Source: Arthrobacter sp. PvP023 (GTDB lineage: Bacteria; Actinomycetota; Actinomycetes; Actinomycetales; Micrococcaceae). From it: a stretch of 64,000 nt of DNA. Shown piece by piece: positions 7,946 through 16,488 of this stretch (the first letter of the stretch is position 1; every line of letters starts with the position of its first letter). The notes under the pieces were generated by a model. The model saw nothing but the letters and a program-made list of their open reading frames with translations. It was not told where the DNA came from and made no database searches. The stretch spans positions 2,294,001 through 2,358,000 of the forward strand of contig NZ_JAFIBI010000001.1 of NCBI RefSeq assembly GCF_017832975.1, given 5' to 3'. The position numbers and the translations under genes were made by a program.

Positions 7946-8743
7946 ATGACCATCAGCTGGGCGGCGTACCGCCGTGCCCGGCGCCGCTCCCGCCAGGCCT
8001 GGGCGGTCCTGATCGTGCTGGCTGTGGGGCTGGTTTCCGCCGTCTGCTGGTTTTTCACCGCAGGCCAGTTCGCCGCGGCAGAGCCGCCTGTCACCGGCCC
8101 GAGCGAAGCCCCCGTGCTGGATACTGCGTGGATGAAAGCCGTTCCCTCGGTCCGGCCGGTGCCCGGGGGCCGGGCTGTGGAAGCGCTGGAGGCACTTGCG
8201 GTGAAGGGCCGGGCGGCCAACGACAATTACGAGCGCACGGCATTCGGCCAGGCCTGGCTGGACGTGGACCGCAACGGCTGCGACACCCGCAATGACATCC
8301 TGCGGCGGGACCTCGACGGCGCACAGTTCACGGAGGGCTCCCGGTGCCGGGTGGCAGGCGGTGAATTCCATGAGCCGTACACCGGCGCGGTGGTCACGTT
8401 TTCCCGGGGAGCGGAGAGCAGCAAGGCCGTCCAGATCGACCATGTCGTGGCACTCGGTGACGCCTGGCAGAAAGGCGCCCAGCAGCTCACGCCGCAACAG
8501 CGCCAAAGCCTGGCCAACGATCCTCTCAACCTCGTGGCCGCGGACGGTCCGGCCAACCAGGAAAAAAGCGCTTCGGACGCAGCCAGCTGGCTGCCGAAGA
8601 ACAAGGCCTTCAGATGCCACTACGTGGCGCGCCAGATCTCCGTTAAGGCCGCTTACGGCCTGTGGGTGACCCAGGCGGAGAAGGACGCCATGAAGCGGGT
8701 CCTCGACTCATGTCCGCAGCAGCAGACTGTCATACCGCGGTAG
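7946..8743 (+). CDS. Membrane-anchored or secreted HNH nuclease (DUF1524 type)
   Basis: 265 residues. Arg-rich N-terminus, a membrane segment about 20-42, then an extracytoplasmic domain. GCDTRNDIL (111-119) and VQIDHVVALGDAW (163-174, Asp165-His166) followed by NLVAADGPANQEKS match the DUF1524/GmrSD C-terminal HNH family found in secreted actinobacterial nucleases. It likely cleaves DNA outside the cell, for nutrient salvage or defence; no cognate immunity gene is apparent. ATG 7946 is preceded by GGGCAGGG. It converges on def with a 21-base gap. Confidence 0.82.
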   Translation: MTISWAAYRRARRRSRQAWAVLIVLAVGLVSAVCWFFTAGQFAAAEPPVTGPSEAPVLDTAWMKAVPSVRPVPGGRAVEALEALAVKGRAANDNYERTAFGQAWLDVDRNGCDTRNDILRRDLDGAQFTEGSRCRVAGGEFHEPYTGAVVTFSRGAESSKAVQIDHVVALGDAWQKGAQQLTPQQRQSLANDPLNLVAADGPANQEKSASDAASWLPKNKAFRCHYVARQISVKAAYGLWVTQAEKDAMKRVLDSCPQQQTVIPR

Positions 8744-8764
8744 GGCAGCAAGGAGTCCTGCGGG

Positions 8765-9337
8765 TTAGTGACCGAACGGGTCGGGGTCGACGCCGGGCAT
8801 CCACGTCAAACCGGGAACCCCCCAGCCGCTCCGTTTAGCCTGCTTCATGGCTTTCCGGGCATAGCGATCCATCAGCCGGTTCACGTAGAGCTTGCCGTCC
8901 AGATGGTCGTACTCATGCTGGATGATCCGGGCGAACCACTCGGTCGCCTCAAAGTCCACCGGGTTCCCGTCCCCGTCGAATCCCTGCACCCGCGCCCACT
9001 CCGCACGCTTGAGCGGGTACTGGCCGCCCGGGAACGACAGGCAGCCCTCCACTTCCTCGTCCGGGTCCGGGAGTGCGCCGGAAACCTTGGACAGCGTCAG
9101 GACGGGGTTCACCACAACCCCTGTGGGGGGCACGCCGTCGTCGTTGGCGAACTTGTAGACGAAGAGGCGCTTGCCCACGCCCACCTGGGGGGCTGCGAGG
9201 CCCACGCCGTTGGCGGCGTCGTTCGTTTCGAACATGTCGGCGATGAGGGTGCGGAGTTCGTCGTCGAAGACTTCCACTTCGGCGGCCCGGCGGTGGAGAA
9301 CCGGCTCGCCCCAGATGGTGATCGGCAGAACGGTCAT
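8765..9337 (-). CDS. def: Peptide deformylase
   Basis: 190 residues. Removes the N-formyl group from nascent proteins. All three family motifs are present: GVGLAAPQVG (44-53), EGCLS (97-101, metal ligand Cys99) and HEYDH (141-145), giving the Fe2+/Zn2+ site. The open frame runs to 9385, but ATG 9337 gives the canonical MTVLPITIWGEPVL start and has AAGGA about ten bases upstream. No fmt gene is adjacent. Confidence 0.95.
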   Translation of the reverse strand: MTVLPITIWGEPVLHRRAAEVEVFDDELRTLIADMFETNDAANGVGLAAPQVGVGKRLFVYKFANDDGVPPTGVVVNPVLTLSKVSGALPDPDEEVEGCLSFPGGQYPLKRAEWARVQGFDGDGNPVDFEATEWFARIIQHEYDHLDGKLYVNRLMDRYARKAMKQAKRSGWGVPGLTWMPGVDPDPFGH

Positions 9338-9370
9338 GTCAGGCGGTTCCTTTGATGCAGTGCGGTGAAA

Positions 9371-9404
9371 CACAAAAGGCCGCACCGGATATCCGGTGCG
9401 GCCT
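9371..9404 (-). terminator. Terminator of tRNA-His
   Basis: A perfect 28-base palindrome centred on GATATC (9377-9404) is followed on the minus strand by TTTTGTG. It lies 34 bases beyond the tRNA-His 3' end. Confidence 0.85.
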
Positions 9405-9437
9405 CCTTGCTGGACGGCGGCAATACCATCCTGTGAG

Positions 9438-9511
9438 GGTGAGCTACGGGGGTTGAACCCGCGACCTCCTGGACCACAACCAGGCGCTCTGCCAACTGAG
9501 CTAAGCCCACC
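9438..9511 (-). tRNA. tRNA-His (GTG)
   Basis: Full cloverleaf on the minus strand: acceptor GTGGGCT/AGCTCAC, anticodon stem CCTGG/CCAGG with loop TTGTGGT giving anticodon GTG, and T arm CGGGTTCAACCCCCG. Base 9511 supplies an encoded G-1 opposite discriminator C73, the identity element for histidyl-tRNA synthetase. CCA is not encoded. Confidence 0.96.
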
Positions 9512-9639
9512 ATGTGCCTGAGGACCATCCGGCTAACCGGCTGTCTTGGAAGGCAACGTCATATAGCCTACCTGCTCCGCGGAGCTGTTTTTGCCACTTT
9601 TGCCTGTTTCGAGGAAATTTCCCTCAAACGTGGCGCAGA

Positions 9640-10275
9640 TTACTTCTCCGACGGTTCCGACAGGGGCTCGGCGGAGGCCATGACGGCCTTGGAAATCCGC
9701 TGCGCTGTGGCACTGTCCGGACCCGGCGCGGGGACAAAGATTGCCTCCCGGTAGTAGCGCAGCTCATCGATGGAATCCTTGATGTCTCCGAGCGCGCGGT
9801 GCCCGCCGTGCTTGGCCGGAGCCTGGAAGTACGCCCGCGCGAACCAACGACGGGAGAGTTCCTTGATGGTGCTGACGTCAATCACCCGGTAGTGCAGGTG
9901 CTCAACTACCGCAGGCATGTCCCGGGCGAGGAAGACGCGGTCCGTGCCCACGGAATTGCCTCCCAGCGGAGCCTTGCGGGGATCCGGAACCCACTTTGCG
10001 ATGTAGTCCATGATCACTGCTTCGGCCTCAGCCATCGTTTTGCCGTGCGGAAGCTCTTCGAGGAGCCCCGAGCGTGTGTGCATGTCGCGGACGAAATCGT
10101 TCATCTGGGCCAGCGCGGCATCGTCCGGGCGGATGACGACGTCGACGCCGTCACCGAGGATGTTGAGTTCGGAGTCCGTCACCAGGGCGGCCACCTCAAT
10201 GAGGGCGTCGTTCTTGATGTCCAGGCCGGTCATCTCGCAGTCGATCCAGACAATGCGTTCGTTAGTTATAGGCAC
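9640..10275 (-). CDS. orn: Oligoribonuclease
   Basis: 211 residues. DEDDh-family 3'-5' exonuclease that degrades 2-5 nt RNAs and pGpG. The first acidic motif is VWIDCEMTGLD (Asp12, Glu14); the C-terminal HRALGDIKDSI carries the catalytic His and Asp. The length slightly exceeds the usual 180 because of an acidic tail. The start is GTG 10275 with TAGGCT six bases before it, suggesting a leaderless transcript. The tRNA-His gene lies downstream on the same strand. Confidence 0.94.
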   Translation of the reverse strand: MPITNERIVWIDCEMTGLDIKNDALIEVAALVTDSELNILGDGVDVVIRPDDAALAQMNDFVRDMHTRSGLLEELPHGKTMAEAEAVIMDYIAKWVPDPRKAPLGGNSVGTDRVFLARDMPAVVEHLHYRVIDVSTIKELSRRWFARAYFQAPAKHGGHRALGDIKDSIDELRYYREAIFVPAPGPDSATAQRISKAVMASAEPLSEPSEK

Positions 10276-10281
10276 CCGCCC

Positions 10282-10287
10282 AGCCTA
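10282..10287 (-). promoter_or_regulatory. -10 hexamer of orn, leaderless spacing
   Basis: TAGGCT on the minus strand, six bases before GTG 10275. Confidence 0.5.
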
Positions 10288-10432
10288 CCGTTCAGCTGCC
10301 ACGGAGCTGTCCGATGCTAGGATTTCGGATACGTGGCGGTGCCTCTTTTTCATTGCTGCGGCCCCACCCCCGCCGGCTTGCCCGGCTATCACCGGGTGAA
10401 AAACGCCCCACAACAGATTGGACGATCCTGAG

Positions 10433-11989
10433 ATGACGGCGCGTGTGCCTGCGGCGGGAAAAGTGGCTGCCGGCAGGTCGCCGGAGCCGGCCACTGCCGA
10501 AGTGGACAACGCGCTCTCGCCGCTCCTCTCGGGGTTCGCCGGCTCGATGTTCATGGCGATCGGTTCGCTGGGCGTGGGCTGGCTCGCGCCTGTTTCCGAG
10601 CTTCGCCGCCTGCCGCTGTTCATCTGGATGCGCACGGAAGCCGTAGGGGTGGCGCTTTCCATTGTGCTGCTGGCCGTGGGCGGCATGCTCCTGGTGCGTG
10701 CCTGGCTTCGCCTTGGCCAGCGGGTCCGGGTCTGGGGTGCAGGCGCCCGCAAGGCCACGCTGCAGGCTGTGGCGCTGTGGGGGCTGCCCATGATGTTCTC
10801 CGTGCCGCTCTTCAGCAGGGACGTGTACGCCTACATCGGGCAGGGACGCCTGATGGTGGAAGGCTTCAACCCTTACGAAAACGGGATCTCGGCGCTGTCC
10901 AACTACTTCCAGCTCGGTGCCGACAAGATGTGGACTGAAGCGCCCGTTCCCTACGGCCAGCTGTTTCTCTGGATCGAACAGCTGGTGGTGTGGTCCACCA
11001 ATGTGCAGCCTGAGGCCAGCATCATGCTGTTCCGCGTCGCCGCCCTGGTCGGCGTGGTCCTGTGTATCGTGTACGTCCCCAAACTGGCAGAGCTGCACGG
11101 CGTCAATCCACACCGGGCACTGTGGCTCACCGCAGCCAACCCGCTGTTCCTCACCAACTTCATCGCCAGTGTCCACAACGATGCACTCATGATCGGACTG
11201 GCGCTGGCCGGGCTCTACTACTGTGCCACCCGGCGCGTTCTTTTCGGCCTGGTCCTCGTGACGCTATCCATCTCCGTCAAGCCGATCACCATCGTTTTCC
11301 TGCCGTTCATAGGGCTCCTGTGGGCCGGCAAGAACGCCGGCTGGCCGCGGAAGTTCGTCTTCTGGGGGCTCACTGCCGGCATCAGCCTGGCCATCCTGTA
11401 CCTGATGAGCATGGTGAACGGCTTTGGCTTCGGCTGGGTGAACGGACTCTCCGCCCCGGGCAGCATCTGGATCTGGTACGCGCCGGTGGGCCTGCTGGGA
11501 CTTGTGGTGGCCTCCATCTCCAACGCCTTCGGCCTGGACGGCTGGGGTCTGGCCAAATGGGTTTACGACGCCGGCAAGCTGCTGGCCGTTGGAATTGTCG
11601 CCTGGCAGATCTTCCGCGGCGACCACGACCGCCTGATGCGCCGGCTCACGTTGGGGTTCGCGGCAGTGGTCCTGCTGGCGCCCATGATCCAGTCCTGGTA
11701 TGTCGTGTGGCTTATCCCGCTGTTCGCCGTGACGGGTATCCGGGATGACTGGCAGGTGAAGGCACTCTACTTCATCGTGTCCTTCTTTATGGTCTACGCC
11801 ATTTCCGACCAGCTGGAAGTCTTCCCGTACCTGCAGACGGAGGACCTGGGCCTTCCCCTGGCCCTGGCGCGCAACGCGGCGGCCATTATCGCGCTGATGT
11901 TCGCGCTGTACCTGATCTTCCTCGATCCCAAGACCAAGCAGTTGTTCAGCAAACCCGACGAGCCGGTAACCACCCGCCCGGTCATCTAA
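10433..11989 (+). CDS. MptB-like polyprenol-phosphomannose-dependent mannosyltransferase
   Basis: 518 residues with about 12 hydrophobic segments, a GT-C membrane glycosyltransferase. The early loop PLFSRDVYAYIGQGRLM holds the Asp/Glu-type catalytic region, with NPLFLTNFIASVHNDALM after it; both fit the MptB alpha-1,6-mannosyltransferase family that extends lipomannan using polyprenyl-phosphate mannose. Micrococcaceae make lipomannan, so the role is reasonable. ATG 10433 is chosen; an in-frame TTG at 10418 is the alternative and neither has a strong ribosome-binding site. TAGGAT at 10318-10323 may be its -10. It overlaps the convergent alkD by eight bases. Confidence 0.85.
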   Translation: MTARVPAAGKVAAGRSPEPATAEVDNALSPLLSGFAGSMFMAIGSLGVGWLAPVSELRRLPLFIWMRTEAVGVALSIVLLAVGGMLLVRAWLRLGQRVRVWGAGARKATLQAVALWGLPMMFSVPLFSRDVYAYIGQGRLMVEGFNPYENGISALSNYFQLGADKMWTEAPVPYGQLFLWIEQLVVWSTNVQPEASIMLFRVAALVGVVLCIVYVPKLAELHGVNPHRALWLTAANPLFLTNFIASVHNDALMIGLALAGLYYCATRRVLFGLVLVTLSISVKPITIVFLPFIGLLWAGKNAGWPRKFVFWGLTAGISLAILYLMSMVNGFGFGWVNGLSAPGSIWIWYAPVGLLGLVVASISNAFGLDGWGLAKWVYDAGKLLAVGIVAWQIFRGDHDRLMRRLTLGFAAVVLLAPMIQSWYVVWLIPLFAVTGIRDDWQVKALYFIVSFFMVYAISDQLEVFPYLQTEDLGLPLALARNAAAIIALMFALYLIFLDPKTKQLFSKPDEPVTTRPVI

Positions 11990-12668
11990 CCGGCAGGTTC
12001 CGGAGGGCCTCGCGGCGGGAGAGCGGGCTGAGCACGGTGTCGTGCCTGGCCACAAACTGACGGACCCAGTCCGCATCGGTTTTTGCGTACTCACGCAAGG
12101 CCCAGCCAATCGCTTTGCGGATAAAGAACTCCCGGTCGGCCAGGTTGGGCTCGATGACCGAGGCGAGCAGCCCCGGATCGGTAGCGGATTTTGCCCCGAG
12201 CTGCGCCGTGATGGCAGCCCTGCGAACCCACATGTCAGGGTCGCTGCTCCATGAACGGAGCACCCGGCCGAGCTCCGGACGGTGTGCCTGCAGCAGATCG
12301 CAGATCCGGTGCGCCACTCCGTCCACAAGATCCCACCATGCACCGGTGCGGATGATCTCCTCGTACACGGGAAGCATCTCCAGCCTGCCCCTGGCCGGCT
12401 TCGCACCCGTCAGGTCAATGGCGGCGTAACGCTCTTCGCGGAAGGCTGCTGAACGCCAGAGCTCCAGGACAGTGTCGCGCAGCTCCTCGAACGACCCGCA
12501 GGGCCACTGCCCGGCGGCGGCATTCGCGATCTTGCGGACCTCGGGAACCCTGACTCCCAGCGTCGGCATGTCCGATTTCATGTAGGCCTGGCTTCCCGCG
12601 GCCCGGCCTTGATCCGCCGCTGCCTTCAGCCTGGTGCGGATCCCGGCGATCAGTTCGTCGTTGGCCAT
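11982..12668 (-). CDS. AlkD-type DNA alkylation repair protein
   Basis: 228 residues, all-helical HEAT-like repeat protein of the AlkC/AlkD DNA glycosylase family, which excises bulky or cationic alkylpurines. Supporting segments are AYMKSDMPTLGVRVPEVRK, WWDLVDGVAHR and FFIRKAIGWALREYAKTD, the last near the C-terminus as in AlkD homologues. ATG 12668 replaces the longer open frame (to 12758) because the extension is not family-like and crosses the neighbouring promoter. TAGAGT seven bases before the ATG suggests a leaderless mRNA. Confidence 0.88.
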   Translation of the reverse strand: MANDELIAGIRTRLKAAADQGRAAGSQAYMKSDMPTLGVRVPEVRKIANAAAGQWPCGSFEELRDTVLELWRSAAFREERYAAIDLTGAKPARGRLEMLPVYEEIIRTGAWWDLVDGVAHRICDLLQAHRPELGRVLRSWSSDPDMWVRRAAITAQLGAKSATDPGLLASVIEPNLADREFFIRKAIGWALREYAKTDADWVRQFVARHDTVLSPLSRREALRNLPVR

Positions 12669-12675
12669 GGTGGAT

Positions 12676-12681
12676 ACTCTA
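12676..12681 (-). promoter_or_regulatory. -10 hexamer of alkD, leaderless spacing
   Basis: TAGAGT on the minus strand, seven bases before ATG 12668. Confidence 0.5.
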
Positions 12682-12700
12682 CTGACGGGCCGACAGGCAC

Positions 12701-12720
12701 TATAATAGTGAGCGCTAACA
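12701..12720 (+). promoter_or_regulatory. Promoter -10 and LacI-type operator of the aldose epimerase gene
   Basis: A consensus TATAAT (12701-12706) is followed after one base by GTGAGCGCTAACA (12708-12720), an imperfect palindrome around AGCGCT typical of LacI-family operators. It sits at the expected transcription start, so a repressor would block initiation. A clear -35 was not found. Confidence 0.6.
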
Positions 12721-12747
12721 CAAGTATTCCGGCAGCATTGGAAAGCC

Positions 12748-13653
12748 ATGACCCACACCGAACATGAGATCAGTTTCGGCCCCTACACGGCCGTCGCCAC
12801 AGCGCGTGGAGGAGCGCTCCGCGAGTTGCGGCATGAGGGCCGCGACCTGGTGGTCGGCTTCGGTGCCGACGGCGAAATTCCGGACTACCGCGGCGTCATC
12901 TGTGCACCGTGGCCGAACCGGCTGGCTGATGGCCGGTACAGGTTCGAGGGCAAGGACTTCCAGGCGGTGGTCAACGAGGATGAGCGGGGGACTGCACTGC
13001 ACGGGCTGGTGTTCGGGGCGGACTGGGAACCGCAGGAACACACTGCGTCCTCCGTCCGCCTTGGAACCCGCATCGAGCCGGGGGACGGCTATCCGGGACG
13101 CCTTGACGTGTCAGTTGACTACGAGCTGCGGGCAGACGGGCTTCACAGCACTGTGCGTGCCCGGAATATTGGCGTTGAAGCAGCCCCCTACGGCGTGTGC
13201 CCGCACCCGTACCTTATCGCCGGTCCGGCCCCGCTTGATGAGTGGACCGTGCAGATCCCGGCCACGGAATTCATGGAGGTCTCCGCCGACCGGCTGCTCC
13301 CGGAAGGCATGGCCGGGGTGGAAGGCCATGCCTTTGATTTCCGGGCAGGGAAGGTCCTCGGAGCCGTGGAAATCGACCACGCTTTCACGGGCCTGACTTC
13401 CAACGCGGACGGTCTTGCCGCGGTGCGCATTCATGACCCCTCGGGCACCGGAGTGGAGCTGGAATGGGACAGGGCGTGGCCCTGGCTGCAGATCCATACC
13501 GCGGACAAGCCGTCAGGGCCTTCCCGGCTTGGCCTCGCCGTTGAACCCATGACGTGCCCGCCTGATGCCTTCAATAGCGGAACGGATGTGGTCCGGCTGG
13601 CTCCGGGGGAGTCCCATAAGGCCGGCTGGACCATTCGGGCGATCAGCCGTTAA
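12748..13653 (+). CDS. Aldose 1-epimerase family protein
   Basis: 301 residues. Mutarotase fold that interconverts sugar anomers. Motifs: PWPNRLADGRY near 52-62, LHGLVF near 84-89 (family His), GVCPHPYLIAG near 150 (catalytic His) and AVEPMTCPPDAF near 267 (catalytic Glu). It is transcribed toward xylB and may supply the correct xylose or glucose anomer. Upstream lie a consensus -10 and a LacI-type operator, so sugar-responsive control is likely. The gap to the xylB stop codon is eight bases (convergent). Confidence 0.9.
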   Translation: MTHTEHEISFGPYTAVATARGGALRELRHEGRDLVVGFGADGEIPDYRGVICAPWPNRLADGRYRFEGKDFQAVVNEDERGTALHGLVFGADWEPQEHTASSVRLGTRIEPGDGYPGRLDVSVDYELRADGLHSTVRARNIGVEAAPYGVCPHPYLIAGPAPLDEWTVQIPATEFMEVSADRLLPEGMAGVEGHAFDFRAGKVLGAVEIDHAFTGLTSNADGLAAVRIHDPSGTGVELEWDRAWPWLQIHTADKPSGPSRLGLAVEPMTCPPDAFNSGTDVVRLAPGESHKAGWTIRAISR

Positions 13654-13661
13654 GTTGGGGC

Positions 13662-15089
13662 TCACCCGTTGAGGTACGTCCTGGCGAAGCGCCGGTACTG
13701 TTCGAGCACCTCGGACGCGCCGCCGTCGGCCGCCGTCACTTCGGTGCCGGACGACTCCCACTCCGGCCACCGGCCCGCGAGGACGGCCGCCGCCTGCCGG
13801 GCGGCGCCGTCGGCCACGTATTCACCGGGCTCGGGCACCACGACGGGAAGGCCGAAGACGGACGCGGCAATCTGCTGCACGGCAGCGGACTGTGCGCCGC
13901 CTCCCACGAGGATGACGCGTGCGGCCGTAACTCCCTGCGCCTGCAGGGCCGCCAGCCCGTCCGCGAGGGAGCAGACCACGCCTTCGACGGCGGCCCGGGC
14001 CAGGTTGGCCCGCGTGTAGCTCGCCAGAGTGGCACCGTGCAGCGAACCGGTGGCGTGCGGCAGGTTGGGTGTGCGCTCGCCTTCGAAATAGGGAACGAGC
14101 GTGAGGCCGCCCGAACCTGCCGGGGCGGCAAGGGCGAGTTCGTTGAGCCCGCCCAGCGTCACGCCGAGCAACGCGGCCGTGGAATCGAAGATCCGGGTGG
14201 CATTCAGCGTGCAGGCCAGCGCGAGGAAGTTGCCGGTGGCGTCGGCAAATCCGGCCACAAGTCCGGTTGCATCGGCGGCCGGAGTCTCCGAGACGGCGAA
14301 AACCGTCCCCGACGTCCCCAGCGATACCACCACGTCGCCCGGACGGGCGCCGACGCCAAGGGCTGCAGCCGCATTGTCGCCGGCGCCGGGGCCGATGATT
14401 GCGCCCGACGGCGTTGTGCCTGCGGCCTCCATCGAACCGGCGACGGCGGGCAGAACGGGGACATGTCCCAGTACCTTCCGGAGGAGTTCCGGGAGGTAGG
14501 TCCCCGCGGCCGTGGAGAAGTATCCGGTTCCGGAGGCATCGGACCTGTCCGTCCTGAGCAGCTGCAGCGAGGAGGGTCCCGATCCCGGGCCATGGCCCGC
14601 GAGACGCCAGCTGAGCCAGTCGTGAGGCAGGCAGACGGCCGCCACGCGGCGTGCGCTGTCCGGCTCATGGCGGGCCAGCCAGCGAAGTTTGGTGATGGTA
14701 AGGGAAGCCACCGGAACGGTACCCGTCGCCTTCGCCCAGTAGGCGGCTCCGGCTCCCGCGTCGCCGTCGCCCGCCTCTTTGATGAGCTGTTCGGCATCCT
14801 CCGCGGAGCGCGTGTCGTTCCAGAGCAGGGCGGGGCGCACCACCGCACCAGAGACGTCCAGGCACACCATGCCATGCTGCTGGCCGCCTACGGAGACGGC
14901 GGCCACATCGTCCAGGCCGCCGGCCTGTGCGATGGCCTCCTGGAGCGCGGCCCACCAGTGGTCGGGGTGGATCTCGCTGCCGTCGGGGTGGGCGGCGCGG
15001 CCCTGGCGGATCAGCGTGCCGGTGTGCGCATCCCGGATCACCACTTTGCATGACTGCGTGGAACTGTCGATTCCTGCTACCAACGGCAT
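13662..15089 (-). CDS. xylB: Xylulokinase
   Basis: 475 residues, FGGY carbohydrate kinase. Phosphorylates D-xylulose to xylulose 5-phosphate. N-terminal phosphate-binding loop [10 protein letters not shown] (6-15), substrate segment VGGQQHGMV near 68-76, catalytic Asp in [13 protein letters not shown] near 238, and the C-terminal ATP-binding [10 protein letters not shown]. It follows xylA on the same strand after 84 bases that contain a 15-bp hairpin. ATG 15089 gives the standard [11 protein letters not shown] start. Confidence 0.95.
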   Translation of the reverse strand: MPLVAGIDSSTQSCKVVIRDAHTGTLIRQGRAAHPDGSEIHPDHWWAALQEAIAQAGGLDDVAAVSVGGQQHGMVCLDVSGAVVRPALLWNDTRSAEDAEQLIKEAGDGDAGAGAAYWAKATGTVPVASLTITKLRWLARHEPDSARRVAAVCLPHDWLSWRLAGHGPGSGPSSLQLLRTDRSDASGTGYFSTAAGTYLPELLRKVLGHVPVLPAVAGSMEAAGTTPSGAIIGPGAGDNAAAALGVGARPGDVVVSLGTSGTVFAVSETPAADATGLVAGFADATGNFLALACTLNATRIFDSTAALLGVTLGGLNELALAAPAGSGGLTLVPYFEGERTPNLPHATGSLHGATLASYTRANLARAAVEGVVCSLADGLAALQAQGVTAARVILVGGGAQSAAVQQIAASVFGLPVVVPEPGEYVADGAARQAAAVLAGRWPEWESSGTEVTAADGGASEVLEQYRRFARTYLNG

Positions 15090-15110
15090 GGCGGGTTCTT
15101 TCTGAAGGGC

Positions 15111-15144
15111 TGCCGCCGGATCCGGCGGTCCGGATCCGGCGGCA
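15111..15144. repeat. 15-bp hairpin between xylA and xylB
   Basis: TGCCGCCGGATCCGG pairs perfectly with its complement ending at 15144 around a CGGT loop. It has no T-run. In a bicistronic xylA-xylB mRNA it could stabilise the xylA 3' end or reduce xylB expression. Confidence 0.7.
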
Positions 15145-15173
15145 GTGGAGCTGGCTGGTTGGGGGAGCCTGGC

Positions 15174-16361
15174 CTAGCGGGCGCCGAGCAGGTGCTCGAT
15201 GGCCAGCTGGTTGAGGCGGACGAAGGCGAAGGACCGCCGGGCGGCGGCATCGGCGTCGAACTCCGCGAATGCGGAAGCGTCAGCCAGCAGATCCGCCGTG
15301 GTCTCTCCGGCGGCGAGGGTGGGTTCGCCGAGTTCGAAGACGCCGGAGGTCTTCAGGGCTTCCTGGACATCGGGGTCGGCGCGGAAGGCCAGGGCACGCT
15401 CCTTGAGGAGGAGGTACATGGACATGTTGGATTTCGCGGATTCCCAGACGCCGTCGTATCCGTCGGTGCGTGAGGGCTTGTAGTCGAAGTGACGCGGGCC
15501 GTCGTACTTCGGGCCGCCGTTGGGGAAGCCGTTTTCGAGCAGGTCCACGGTGAAGAATGCGCTGGTGAGGTCGCCGTGCCCGAAGACGAGGTCCTGGTCG
15601 TACTTGATGCCGCGCTGGCCGTTGAGGTCGATGTGGAAGAGTTTCCCGGCCCACAGCGCCTGGGCGATGCCATGGGTGAAATTCAGCCCGGCCATCTGCT
15701 CGTGCCCGGTTTCCGGGTTGAGGCCCACGATGTCGCCGTGTTCCAGCTGTGCGATGAAGGCCAGTCCGTGGCCGACGGTGGGCAGGAAGATGTCGCCGCG
15801 GGGCTCGTTGGGTTTTGGTTCCAGGGCGATCCGAAGGCCGTAGCCCTTGTCCTTGATATAGGCGGCGGCCGTGTCCACGCCTTCCTTCATCCGGTCCAGG
15901 GCGGCAGAGAGGTCCTTGGAACCGTCATACTCGCTGCCTTCGCGCCCGCCCCACATGACGAAGGTCTCTGCACCCAGCTCTGCTGCAAGGTCGATGTTCT
16001 GAAGGACTTTGCTGAGCGCGAACCGGCGGACTGAACGGTCGTTGGAGGTAAAGCCGCCGTCCTTGAAGACGGGATGACTGAACAAATTGGTGGTCACCAT
16101 TGGGGTCTTGAGGCCCGTCTCGGCCAGGGCGGCCTTGAAGTTCTTCAGGATCAGCTCGCGCTCGGAGGCTGTGGCGTCGAACGGGACCAGATCGTTGTCA
16201 TGGAAGGTGATGCCGTAAGCGCCCAGTTCGCTGAGCTTGTGGACGGCTTCGACGGGGTCCAGGGCGGGACGGGTGGCGACGCCGAAGGGATCCGCCCCGG
16301 TCCAGCCGACGGTCCAAAGGCCGAAGGTGAAGCGGTCTGCAGGGGTGGGCTGGAGGGTCAT
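15174..16361 (-). CDS. xylA: Xylose isomerase, short (class I) form
   Basis: 395 residues, class I length typical of actinobacteria. Converts D-xylose to D-xylulose. Motifs: FHDNDLVPF (catalytic His), [22 protein letters not shown] (catalytic Lys and metal Glu), and [22 protein letters not shown] with the second metal ligands. ATG 16361 is the family start and has AAGGA upstream; the longer frame to 16436 enters the operator region. Divergent from the ROK gene; its promoter is overlapped by operator dyads. Confidence 0.96.
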   Translation of the reverse strand: MTLQPTPADRFTFGLWTVGWTGADPFGVATRPALDPVEAVHKLSELGAYGITFHDNDLVPFDATASERELILKNFKAALAETGLKTPMVTTNLFSHPVFKDGGFTSNDRSVRRFALSKVLQNIDLAAELGAETFVMWGGREGSEYDGSKDLSAALDRMKEGVDTAAAYIKDKGYGLRIALEPKPNEPRGDIFLPTVGHGLAFIAQLEHGDIVGLNPETGHEQMAGLNFTHGIAQALWAGKLFHIDLNGQRGIKYDQDLVFGHGDLTSAFFTVDLLENGFPNGGPKYDGPRHFDYKPSRTDGYDGVWESAKSNMSMYLLLKERALAFRADPDVQEALKTSGVFELGEPTLAAGETTADLLADASAFAEFDADAAARRSFAFVRLNQLAIEHLLGAR

Positions 16362-16426
16362 GAAACATCCTTGGTTCGGAGGTGTAGTGGAAGCTGTCGG
16401 CCAGGTAGGAAAGCAGGCCGGTGAAT

Positions 16427-16472
16427 TAGTTTTCAATCTGAACTATATGCGTCATGATTGACTTGGGTCAAT
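16427..16472 (-). promoter_or_regulatory. xylA promoter with overlapping repressor dyads
   Basis: On the minus strand: -35 TTGACC (16466-16471), 18-base spacer, -10 TATAGT (16442-16447). The dyad TAGTTTTCAATCTGAACTA (16427-16445, 5-bp arms) covers the -10 and fits ROK-family XylR sites. A second dyad ATTGAC-TTGG-GTCAAT (16457-16472) covers the -35. Confidence 0.75.
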
Positions 16473-16488
16473 GATTAAGGCGGCGGAA

